In this document: one piece after another, positions 17,414-25,580 of the stretch
Position numbering within the stretch: the stretch's first letter is position 1
Layout: the number at the start of each line of letters is the position of its first letter
Origin: Rhodoplanes sp046000175
Lineage (GTDB): Bacteria > Pseudomonadota > Alphaproteobacteria > Rhizobiales > Xanthobacteraceae
Assembly: GCF_046000175.1 (NCBI RefSeq)
Contig: NZ_JBEOMB010000008.1
Location: 62,001-126,000, forward strand
DNA length: 64,000 bases
Direction of reading: 5' to 3'
Position numbers and translations under genes: made by a program
The notes under the pieces: generated by a model
Seen by the model: only the letters and a program-made list of their open reading frames with translations
The model's database searches: none
What the model was told of the DNA's origin: nothing

Positions 17414-17514
17414 TCATTCCGGGGCGCGCCGAAGGCGCGAACCCGGAATCCAGCAGCGAGCTAGACATTTTGGGCTGGATTCCGGGTTCGGCGCTGCGCG
17501 CCGCCCCGGAATGA
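17414..17514. repeat. Palindromic intergenic repeat, family A
   Basis: Outer arms TCATTCCGGGGCG / CGCCCCGGAATGA; inner arms GAACCCGGAATCCAG / CTGGATTCCGGGTTC. This is one of several copies in the window (also 48046, 52475, 56069 and 61645). Confidence 0.88.
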
Positions 17515-17536
17515 CCGATTATGCAAAGCTCTCCCC

Positions 17537-17643
17537 CATGGTGAGGAGCGATGCAACGCATCGCGTCTCGAACCATGCGGCCCCTTTCCGTGCGGTGCCC
17601 ACATGGTTCGAGACGCGCGACGACCGTCGCGCTCCTCACCATG
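17537..17643. repeat. Palindromic intergenic repeat, family D
   Basis: Outer arms CATGGTGAGGAGCG / CGCTCCTCACCATG and inner arms GCGTCTCGAACCATG / CATGGTTCGAGACGC, with a central spacer of about 20 bp. I saw only one copy in the window. Its unrelated sequence and identical plan to family A suggest a separate element class. Confidence 0.85.
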
Positions 17644-17695
17644 AAGGGCGCGGCACTGGTCGATCGAGCGGCGATAAAAGAGAGCGCCCCGTCCC

Positions 17696-18460
17696 CTACC
17701 CGCGCGGCTTGCGGGCGGGCTTGCGCTCGCTGGGCAGGCCCTGCGGGTCGAAGCCGACATAGATGATGTACTTGTCGAGGTCGGCCTGCGACGGCACCGG
17801 GACGGCGAGGTCCTCGGAGACGTGCGTGAACGGCACGTTGGGCTGGCCGGGCGGCAGGGTCACGGGCAGGATGTAGAGCTTCGACCAGATCGTCTTCGGC
17901 TCGATTCCCTCGCGCACCAGCGCGTAGCGCAGCGGGATCTGGGTCTCTCCCGGGGCGCCGGCCGGACCGAGGATCAGCCGCCCCTGCACGCCGATCTTGA
18001 TCGACAGCGTGCCGGCATTGACGGCGCACTGGCGCGCCGTTCGCCCGAAGGTCGCCTGGTAGCGCAGGCCGAGCGCCTGGTCGGAGCCGGGCGCGTTCAT
18101 CTGCAGGGTCGAGGCGCCCTGGCGGATGTCGACCGACGGGCAGTCCACCTCGAGGGCCGACAGGGTCGAGGCGCCGCCCGTCTGGCCGGCCTCGGCGGTT
18201 CCGCCGGCCGCCGCCTTGGCTTCGGAGCCCGCGCCGAACAGGCTGCGGAAGCGGTCGGCGAAGCCGGGCGAGCCGGACTTCTCGCTCGGCGTCGGCTGGC
18301 CGCTGAAGAACTCGTCGGTCGACGAGCAGGCCGCGACCGTCGCCGCGAGCAGCAGCGCGGCCGCCAGGCCGGCTGCCCGGCCCGCAGCCCGGTGCGACGC
18401 GACACGCGATCGAATCACGCTTGCCGTTCCGACCGCCGTTCCGATCCCTCGCTCAGCCAT
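17696..18460 (-). CDS. Predicted lipoprotein of unknown function
   Basis: 254 residues from ATG 18460. A long N-terminal region leads to a hydrophobic stretch and a lipobox (LLLAATVAAC, Cys at about residue 45), so it is probably a lipid-anchored envelope protein; the true start may be closer to the lipobox. The rest includes a low-complexity Ala/Gly linker, then a beta-rich domain with LEVDCPSVDIRQGASTLQ and a Cys pair that could form a disulfide (DCPS and RQCAVNAG). I do not recognise a function. Confidence 0.72.
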   Translation of the reverse strand: MAERGIGTAVGTASVIRSRVASHRAAGRAAGLAAALLLAATVAACSSTDEFFSGQPTPSEKSGSPGFADRFRSLFGAGSEAKAAAGGTAEAGQTGGASTLSALEVDCPSVDIRQGASTLQMNAPGSDQALGLRYQATFGRTARQCAVNAGTLSIKIGVQGRLILGPAGAPGETQIPLRYALVREGIEPKTIWSKLYILPVTLPPGQPNVPFTHVSEDLAVPVPSQADLDKYIIYVGFDPQGLPSERKPARKPRG

Positions 18461-18570
18461 GATGTCCCCGTACGCTCGTTCCTGCGCCTCGCCCCGCGTC
18501 CTTGTCGATCCCAACCGTGGCGGACCCGTGGCACCGCCCGTCCGGGACGGGCGCGGCCGGTCCGCCATGC

Positions 18571-19218
18571 TCAACGCGGCGGGTCGTCCTTCAGGCGGGC
18601 GTAGAGCAGGTGGTCCTGCCACAATCCATTGATGCAGAGATACTGCCGCGCGTAGCCCTCGCGCACGAAGCCGCACGATTCGAGGAGCCGCATCGACGGC
18701 GCGTTGGTCGGGATGCAGGCGGCCTCCAGCCGGTGCAGCCGCAGTGCCGAGAAGGCGTAGGGGGCGAGCGCCCGCACCGCCTCGGTCATGAAGCCGCGCC
18801 GGGCATAGGGCTCGCCCATCCAGTAGCCGATGCTGCCCGCCTGGGCGACGCCGCGGCGGACATTGGCGAGGGTGAGGCCGCCGACCAGCGCCCGGTCGGC
18901 GCTGCGGAAGATGAAGTAGGCATAAGCCTGGTCGGTCCGCTGGTCCTCGGCGTAGCGCTTCAGCCGGCGGCGGAAGGCGCCGCGGGTGAGGTCGTCCATC
19001 GGCCAGGTCGGCTCCCACGGCGTCAGGAAGCCACGGCTGCGCTCGCGCAGCGCCGCCCATTCCTCGAAGTCGGACATCTGGGGCGGCCGCAGCATCACCC
19101 CCTTGCCCTCGATCGCGCCCGCCGGCTCGGCGAGACTGACGGTGCGGAAGAACGCCATTGTCCGGGTCGCAGTGCCCGGCCGGCGACGGGGGGACCGGCG
19201 GATCGCCGGCGCCGTCAC
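18571..19218 (-). CDS. GNAT acetyltransferase, RimJ/RimL type
   Basis: 215 residues from a GTG at 19218 that overlaps the stop of the upstream protease gene (GTGA), implying coupled translation; ATG at 19158 (MAFFRTVSL) is the alternative. GNAT features: MLRPPQMSDFEEWAALR, the acetyl-CoA loop region SIGYWMGEPYARRGFMTEAV and the family-closing NAPSMRLLESCGFVREG. It resembles N-terminal acetyltransferases of ribosomal proteins; the substrate is not predictable. Confidence 0.88.
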   Translation of the reverse strand: MTAPAIRRSPRRRPGTATRTMAFFRTVSLAEPAGAIEGKGVMLRPPQMSDFEEWAALRERSRGFLTPWEPTWPMDDLTRGAFRRRLKRYAEDQRTDQAYAYFIFRSADRALVGGLTLANVRRGVAQAGSIGYWMGEPYARRGFMTEAVRALAPYAFSALRLHRLEAACIPTNAPSMRLLESCGFVREGYARQYLCINGLWQDHLLYARLKDDPPR

Positions 19219-20483
19219 GCGGCCTTCGAGGGGAGACTTTCGGCGATCGCCGCGGCCGATTCAAGCCCGCCGGGTCCGAGCGCGGCAACGGCCGGGCGCG
19301 AGCGGGCGAGCAGCGCGCGGCCGGCGGCGCGGGCGCTGTCCACCGTCACGGCGTCGACCCGCGCGACGATCTCCTCCACGGTCATCACCCGGTCGTGGAT
19401 GATCATCTGGCGGGCGAGCTGCTCGGCGCGCGCGCCCGAGCTCTCCAGCGCCATCAGCAGGCCGGACTTCATCTGCGCCTTGGCGCGGGCGACCTCGGCC
19501 TCGGTGAGCCCGTAGGCGGCCGCCTCCATCTCGGCGACGACGACCCGCATCAGCTCCTTGGCGTCGGCGGCGTCGGTGCCGGCATAGAGGCCGAACAGGC
19601 CCGTGTCGGCATAGGGCGAGTGGAAGCAGTAGATCGAGTAGCACAGGCCGCGGGTCTCGCGGACCTCCTGGAACAACCGCGACGACATCCCGCCGCCGAG
19701 CACGTTGGTGAACACCTGCAGGCTGTAGAGGGTGGGGTCGCGCTGCGGCACGCCTTCCAGCGCCAGCGCGAGATGCGCCTGCTCGAGGTCGCGCGCCTCG
19801 ACATGCACGCCACCATGGAAGCGGGCCGGCTCCGGCCGCCCCCGCGACGGACCGGCGAAGCCACCGAACAGCCGCTCGACCTTCTCCAGAACCACCTGAT
19901 GGTTCACGGCGCCGGCCGCAGCCACCACGGTTCCGGGACCGCGATAGTTGCGGCCCAGATAGTCGCGCAGCATCGCAGCGTCGATCGATCGCACCGTGTC
20001 GGGCGTGCCGAGAATCGAGCGGCCGACCGGCTGGCCCGCATAGGCGGTCGCCTGCAGATAGTCGAACACCAGGTCGTCCGGCGTGTCCTCGAGGGCGCCG
20101 ATCTCCTGGATGATGACGTTCTTCTCGCGGACGATCTCGTGGTCGTCGAAACGCGGGTTGGAGAGGATGTCGGCCAGCACCTCGAGGGCGAGCGGCACGT
20201 CCTCGCGCAGCATGCGGGCGTAGTAGGCCGTCACCTCGACGCCGGTGGCGGCGTTGAGGTCGCCGCCGACCGCCTCGATCTCCTCGGCGATCTGGCGGGC
20301 CGTGCGGCTCGCCGTGCCCTTGAACGCCATGTGCTCGAGGAAATGCGAGATGCCGTGCTCATCCGGCCGCTCGTGGCGGCTGCCGCAGTTGACCCAGACG
20401 CCGAGGGACGCGGTCTCGAGATGCGGCATGTCGTCGGTGACGACGATCAGGCCGGACGGAAGACGCGACACCTCGACGGTCAT
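19215..20483 (-). CDS. M16-family zinc metallopeptidase (mitochondrial processing peptidase-like)
   Basis: 422 residues from ATG 20483, which overlaps the thrC stop by ATGA. The inverted zinc motif HFLEH is at residues 47-51, with the downstream acidic ligand region NVIIQEIGALEDTPDD. The second half has the glycine-rich GGGMSSRLFQEVRE and YSIYCFHSPYADTG typical of the family. Alphaproteobacterial members are relatives of the mitochondrial processing peptidase beta subunit. The thrC-M16-GNAT order is a tight, overlapping unit. Confidence 0.93.
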   Translation of the reverse strand: MTVEVSRLPSGLIVVTDDMPHLETASLGVWVNCGSRHERPDEHGISHFLEHMAFKGTASRTARQIAEEIEAVGGDLNAATGVEVTAYYARMLREDVPLALEVLADILSNPRFDDHEIVREKNVIIQEIGALEDTPDDLVFDYLQATAYAGQPVGRSILGTPDTVRSIDAAMLRDYLGRNYRGPGTVVAAAGAVNHQVVLEKVERLFGGFAGPSRGRPEPARFHGGVHVEARDLEQAHLALALEGVPQRDPTLYSLQVFTNVLGGGMSSRLFQEVRETRGLCYSIYCFHSPYADTGLFGLYAGTDAADAKELMRVVVAEMEAAAYGLTEAEVARAKAQMKSGLLMALESSGARAEQLARQMIIHDRVMTVEEIVARVDAVTVDSARAAGRALLARSRPAVAALGPGGLESAAAIAESLPSKAA

Positions 20484-21901
20484 GCGGCTGCTCCTGCGTC
20501 CGCGCTCGCCGCGCGGCTGTGGCTGAGAATGTGGCGGGCGACGGCGGCCTGGTCGGCCGGAAGGACCGTCGCGTGCTCGCGCCGGCCGGGCAGATCGGCG
20601 AGCCAGTCCGGCAGCCCCGGGCGGATGCCGCAGGCGGCCTCGACGGCGTCCGGGAACTTGGCCGGATGCGCCGTGGAGAGCACGACCATCGGCACCGACG
20701 GGTCGCGCGGCTCCTTCTCGGCGACCGCCATGGCGACCGCGGTGTGCGGATCGAGCAGATAGCCGGCCTCGCGCCGCACCGTGCGGATGGTCGCGGCGAC
20801 CTCCTCCTCGGCGGCGCGGTCGGCCGCGAACAGGGCCCGCATGGCGCCGAGCGAACGGCCTGGAATAGTGAAGCCTTGTAATCGGGCGAGCGATGCCATT
20901 GCGGCCCGCACAGCCTTCGCGTCGCGCTCGCAGGCCTCGAACAGCAGGCGCTCGAAGTTCGACGACACCTGGATGTCCATCGACGGCGACGTGGTCGCCA
21001 CCACGTCGCGAACCTGATAGGTGCCGGTGGCGAGCGTGCGCGCGAGAATGTCGTTGACGTTGGTCGCGACCAGCAGCCGGTCGACCGGCAGGCCCATGCG
21101 GGCCGCCACATAGCCGGAGAACACGTCGCCGAAATTGCCGGTCGGCACCGTGAACGCGACCTTCCGGTGCGGCGCGCCGAGCGCCGCGGCGGCGGCGAAA
21201 TAATAGACGACCTGGGCGACGAGCCGGGCGAAGTTGATCGAGTTGACGCCGGAGAGCCGCACCCGGTCGCGGAACGGGTGGTCGTTGAACAGGCCCTTCA
21301 CGATCGCCTGGCAGTCGTCGAAGGTGCCTTCGATAGCGAGCGCGTGGACGTTGTCGGCGCCCGCCGTGGTCATCATCCGGCGCTGCACGTCGGAGACGCG
21401 CCCTTGCGGGAACAGCACGAAGAGGTCGGCCTGGGCCGAGCCGCGGAACGCCTCGACGGCGGCGCCGCCGGTGTCGCCCGAGGTGGCGACCACGATGGTC
21501 GAGCGCTCGCCGCGCGCCGCCAGCGCATGGTCCATCAGGCGCGACAGCACCTGCATGGCCAGATCCTTGAAGGCCAGCGTCGGCCCGTGGAACAGCTCCA
21601 GCACGAAGGTCGACGGCGCGACCTGCACGAGCGGCACCACGGCCGGATGGCGGAACGTGTCGTAGGCCTCGCGCGCCATGCGGGAAAGGTCGGTCGCCGT
21701 CAGCGTGTCGCCGACGAACGGCGCCACCACCTCGGTGAACACCTCCGCATAAGGGCGTCCGGCGAAGCCGGCCATGGTCGCGGCGTCGAGCCCGGGCCAC
21801 GCCTCGGGCACGTAGAGGCCGCCGTCGCGGGCGAGGCCGGCGAGGGTGACGTCCATGAAGCCGAGCGGCGGCGCCTCGCCGCGGGTGGAGATGTACTGCA
21901 C
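20480..21901 (-). CDS. thrC: Threonine synthase
   Basis: 473 residues. It converts O-phosphohomoserine to threonine with PLP. The PLP lysine is in GPTLAFKDLAMQVLSRLM (Lys112); the phosphate-binding loop is VATSGDTGGAAVEAF, and NSINFARLVAQVVYYF is highly characteristic. Length fits the long bacterial class. It is the first gene of the thrC-M16-GNAT run, divergent from addB with a 231-bp shared upstream region. Confidence 0.96.
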   Translation of the reverse strand: MQYISTRGEAPPLGFMDVTLAGLARDGGLYVPEAWPGLDAATMAGFAGRPYAEVFTEVVAPFVGDTLTATDLSRMAREAYDTFRHPAVVPLVQVAPSTFVLELFHGPTLAFKDLAMQVLSRLMDHALAARGERSTIVVATSGDTGGAAVEAFRGSAQADLFVLFPQGRVSDVQRRMMTTAGADNVHALAIEGTFDDCQAIVKGLFNDHPFRDRVRLSGVNSINFARLVAQVVYYFAAAAALGAPHRKVAFTVPTGNFGDVFSGYVAARMGLPVDRLLVATNVNDILARTLATGTYQVRDVVATTSPSMDIQVSSNFERLLFEACERDAKAVRAAMASLARLQGFTIPGRSLGAMRALFAADRAAEEEVAATIRTVRREAGYLLDPHTAVAMAVAEKEPRDPSVPMVVLSTAHPAKFPDAVEAACGIRPGLPDWLADLPGRREHATVLPADQAAVARHILSHSRAASADAGAAA

Positions 21902-22132
21902 GTGTCCTCACTGCCTCGAGGGGACCGCGCGCGTTCGGCGCGCCGAAATCCCCCGCCGGGGCCGGCGACGGGCCGGCCGGTCATGACCAAATCTCTGGAA
22001 AGCCTACCGTTCCGGGACTGGTGCCGGTCCCTGCGGCCGGCGACCCGGCACACTAGTCGGAACCGCGGAGGCACACAAGAAAGGCGATCGCGCCCTCGCA
22101 TTCCTGCGGACGAATCCGGTTAAGCTCCGGCC

Positions 22133-25100
22133 ATGCCCAGCTCGCCCGAACATCCGGTGCCAAAGCCTCCCGCACCCCGCGTCTACACGATTCCGGCCGC
22201 CGTGCCGTTCCTGCCCACGCTTGCGGCTGCCCTCCTGGAGGGGCGGCTGGTGCCGGGCTTCTCGGCCGCGGCCGACCCGCTGGCGCTCGCCGGCGTGACG
22301 CTCTATCTGCCCACCCGCCGGGCCTGCCGGACCGCCCGGGACGTGTTCTTCGCGGCGATGGGCCGCGACGGTGCCGTGCTGCCCCGGATCGTCGCGCTCG
22401 GCGACATCGACGAGGACGAGCTGGCCTTCTCGGCCGCGGGCCGCGGCGCGGAGGCCGCAGGCGCCGACGCCGCCGCCCTGCCCGAGGCGCTCGACCTGCC
22501 CCCCGCCCTGCCCGGCCTGTCGCGCCGGCTGCTGCTCGCCCGCCTCGTCCTCGCCTGGGCCAAGACCCTGCGCCGCAGGACCGCCGAGCAGGCGCCCGTC
22601 GTAGTCGACACCCCGGCGGCGGCGCTCGCCATGGCCGACCAGCTCGCCCGGCTGATCGACGACATGACCACCCGGGGCGTCCCGTGGACCGCCCTCGACA
22701 CCCTCGTCCCGGAGGAGCACGACCGCTACTGGGGCCTGACGCTGGAGTTCCTGGCGGTCGCCCGCGAGGCATGGCCGGCGCTGCTGGCCGAGCGGAACAC
22801 CATCGAGCCGGCCGCCCGCCGCGATCTCCTGATCGCCGCCGAGGCCGCCCGCATCGCGGCGCGGGCCGAGGGGCCGGTGATCGTCGCCGGCTCGACCGGC
22901 TCGATGCCGGCGACGGCCCGCTTCATCGCCACGGTGGCGCGGCTGCCGCACGGCGCCGTGGTGCTGCCCGGCCTCGACACGGCACTCGACGACGAGTCAT
23001 GGGCGGCCATCGACGGCGTGGCGGACGGCTCGGGGCTGGCGCCGGGCCGCTCCGGCCTTGGGCCGGAGCCCGAGTGCGGCCACCCGCAATTCGCCCTGCA
23101 CGGCCTGCTGGCCGGCTTGGGGCTGAGGCGCGCCGACGTGGTGCCGCTCGGCACCCCGCCCCGGCACGACCGCGGCGTGCTGCTCTCCGAGGCGTTGCGG
23201 CCGGCTCCGACCACCCATCTGTGGCAAAGGCGGCTGGCCGACGCGGACTTCACCGGGGCGGTGCGCGACGGCATGCCGGGCCTCTCCGTGATCGAGGCGG
23301 CGAACGCCGAGGAGGAGGCGCTCGCCATCGCGGTCGTGCTGCGCGAGGCGCTGGAAGAGCCCGGCCGCACCGCGGCGCTCGCGACCCCGGACCGGGCGCT
23401 GGCGCGCCGCGTCGCCGCCGCGCTCGGCCGCTGGGGCGTGACCGTGTCGGACACCGGCGGCCAGCCGCTCGCCGACGCCCCGGCCGGCGTGTTCGCCCGC
23501 CTCGCCGCCGAGACGGCGCTCGGCGAGGTCGCGCCGGTGCCGCTGCTGGCGCTCTTGAAGCACCCGCTCGCCCGGCTCGGCCGCGACGCGGCGGAGCACG
23601 CCCGCGCCGTCGCGGCGCTGGAGCGCGCGGTGCTGCGCGGGCCGCGGCCGCGCCTCGGCACGGCCGGCCTCGCCCACGCGCTCGCCACCATCGCCACCGA
23701 GGTGGCGAAGCTGCAGGCCGGCGAGGAGTCGACCCTCCACCCGGCCGATCCGCGGGCCCGGCTGCGGGCGCACGAGCTGGACGCCGCGACCGCCCTGGTC
23801 GCGCGCCTGACCGCCGCGCTGGCGCCGCTGGAAAAGCTCGACTCGCGAAAACCGCAGGGGCTGGCGGCGCTCGCCGCCGCGCATCGCGCCGTGATCGAGG
23901 CGCTGTCCGACGACGGCGCCCACGGGATCGTCGCCTTCGCGGGGGCGGACGGCGGCGCGCTCGCCGACACCTTCGACAAGCTCGTCGACGAGGCGGCGGC
24001 CGAGACGTTTCCGGTGGCGACCGAGGACTATGCCGAGCTGTTCCGCACCGCCGTCGCCGACCGCGTGGTGCGGCCGCCGCCGGTCGCGGGAGCCCGCCTG
24101 CACATTCTCGGCCTGCTCGAAGCGCGGCTCGTGACGGTCGACCGTTTCGTGCTGGGCGGCCTCGCCGAAGGCGTGTGGCCGCCGGCCGCGGCGAGCGACC
24201 CGTGGCTCAGCCGCGGCATGCGCCACGCCCTGGGTCTCGACCTGCCAGAGCGCCGCATCGGCCTGTCGGCGCACGACTTCGCCCAGCTCGCCGGCTCCGC
24301 CCCCGAGGTGGTGATGACGCGGCCCGGCAAGGTCGGCGGCGCGCCGGTCGCCGCCTCGCGCTTCTTGCAGCGGCTCGCCGCCGTCGCCGGCCCGGCCTGG
24401 AAGGACGTCGTGAGACGCGGCGAGGCGTATCTGGATCTCGCGCGAAAGCTCGATCGGCCGGACGGGCCGCCGAAGCGCGTCGCCCGGCCGGAGCCCAAGC
24501 CGCCGCGCGACGTGCGCCCCGTGTCGCTCTCGGTCACCGAGATCGAGCACTGGCTGCGCGATCCCTACACGATCTATGCGAAGCACATCCTGCGGCTGTC
24601 GCCGCTCGATCCGGTGGATCTGCCACCCGGCGCCAAGGACCGCGGCATCGCCATCCACGCGGCGATCGGCACGTTCTGCGAGCGCTACGCCGCGGCGCTG
24701 CCCGACGACCCCCTCGCCGCACTCCTGGAGATCGGCCGGCAGGAATTCGCCAAGCTCGACGACACGCCGGAGGCACGCGCCTTCTGGTGGCCGCGCTTCA
24801 CCGAGATCGCCCGCTGGTTCGTGCGCTTCGAGCGCGAGCGCCGCGCCGACGGCACGGTCGTGACCGCCGAGATCAAGGGCGAACTCGACATTCCGCTCGG
24901 CGAGGGCCGCGCCTTCCGGCTGCGCGCCCGCGCCGACCGCATCGAGCGCCATCCCGACGGCTCGTTCGCCATTCTCGACTTCAAGACCGGGGCGCCGCCC
25001 TCCTCCAAGCAGGTGCGGCTCGGCCTCTCGCCGCAGCTCACGCTCGAAGGCGCGATTCTGCGCGGCGGCGGCTTCGACGGGCTGCCGCCCGGTGCCGGGC

Positions 25101-25354
25101 TCGACGAGCTCGCCTATGTGCGCCTCACCGGCGGCGACCCGGCCGGCGAATGCTGTCCGGTCGATCTCGAGACGCAGTCGCCCGATGCCGCCGCCGACGC
25201 CGCGCTCGGCAAGCTGATCGGGCTGGTGAAGAAGTTCGACGACCCGGAGACGCCCTACCGCTCGCTGGTGCTCTCGATGTGGAAGAGCCGCTACGGCACC
25301 TACGACGACCTCGCCCGCGTGAAGGAGTGGTCGACCGGAGAGGGGGGCGAGTGA
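22133..25354 (+). CDS. addB: Double-strand break repair protein AddB
   Basis: 1073 residues, alphaproteobacterial AddB. The N-terminal helicase-like region is degenerate; the C-terminal RecB-type nuclease domain has IHAAIGTFCERY and the catalytic LDFKTGAPPSSKQVRLG (Asp949), with QLTLEGAIL following. With AddA it forms the helicase-nuclease that processes double-strand ends for RecA, in place of RecBCD. It is followed by addA after a 226-bp gap that holds a palindromic repeat. Confidence 0.95.
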   Translation: MPSSPEHPVPKPPAPRVYTIPAAVPFLPTLAAALLEGRLVPGFSAAADPLALAGVTLYLPTRRACRTARDVFFAAMGRDGAVLPRIVALGDIDEDELAFSAAGRGAEAAGADAAALPEALDLPPALPGLSRRLLLARLVLAWAKTLRRRTAEQAPVVVDTPAAALAMADQLARLIDDMTTRGVPWTALDTLVPEEHDRYWGLTLEFLAVAREAWPALLAERNTIEPAARRDLLIAAEAARIAARAEGPVIVAGSTGSMPATARFIATVARLPHGAVVLPGLDTALDDESWAAIDGVADGSGLAPGRSGLGPEPECGHPQFALHGLLAGLGLRRADVVPLGTPPRHDRGVLLSEALRPAPTTHLWQRRLADADFTGAVRDGMPGLSVIEAANAEEEALAIAVVLREALEEPGRTAALATPDRALARRVAAALGRWGVTVSDTGGQPLADAPAGVFARLAAETALGEVAPVPLLALLKHPLARLGRDAAEHARAVAALERAVLRGPRPRLGTAGLAHALATIATEVAKLQAGEESTLHPADPRARLRAHELDAATALVARLTAALAPLEKLDSRKPQGLAALAAAHRAVIEALSDDGAHGIVAFAGADGGALADTFDKLVDEAAAETFPVATEDYAELFRTAVADRVVRPPPVAGARLHILGLLEARLVTVDRFVLGGLAEGVWPPAAASDPWLSRGMRHALGLDLPERRIGLSAHDFAQLAGSAPEVVMTRPGKVGGAPVAASRFLQRLAAVAGPAWKDVVRRGEAYLDLARKLDRPDGPPKRVARPEPKPPRDVRPVSLSVTEIEHWLRDPYTIYAKHILRLSPLDPVDLPPGAKDRGIAIHAAIGTFCERYAAALPDDPLAALLEIGRQEFAKLDDTPEARAFWWPRFTEIARWFVRFERERRADGTVVTAEIKGELDIPLGEGRAFRLRARADRIERHPDGSFAILDFKTGAPPSSKQVRLGLSPQLTLEGAILRGGGFDGLPPGAGLDELAYVRLTGGDPAGECCPVDLETQSPDAAADAALGKLIGLVKKFDDPETPYRSLVLSMWKSRYGTYDDLARVKEWSTGEGGE

Positions 25355-25385
25355 TGCGCGACATTTTACGACGCGCCGCCGCCTG

Positions 25386-25552
25386 TCCTTCTCCCCGCGC
25401 GCGGGGTCGCGCTCTCGCGCGACAAGACGGTGGCTCGCCGCGCAGCGGCGAGTCGGATGAGGGGGCGCCTCCGTATCCTCGACACGCCCCCTCACCCGGG
25501 CTTCGCGCCTTCGGCGCAAACCCCGACCTCTCCCCGCACGCGGGGAGAGGTG
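25386..25552. repeat. Palindromic intergenic repeat, family B
   Basis: Left arm CCTTCTCCCCGCGCGCGGGG, right arm CTCTCCCCGCACGCGGGGAG, with internal GGCTCGCCG...CGGCGAGTC and CCTCACCCGGG segments. It separates addB from addA and could either attenuate or stabilise the transcript. Confidence 0.75.
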
Positions 25553-25580
25553 ACGGCAGCGCGCTGCGAGAGGCCCGAGC

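Noticed and set aside
19215..21911. 898-codon frame covering both thrC and the M16 protease
   Set aside because: The upstream half is the wrong frame of thrC; the real protease starts at 20483 with an ATGA overlap, so there is no fusion.
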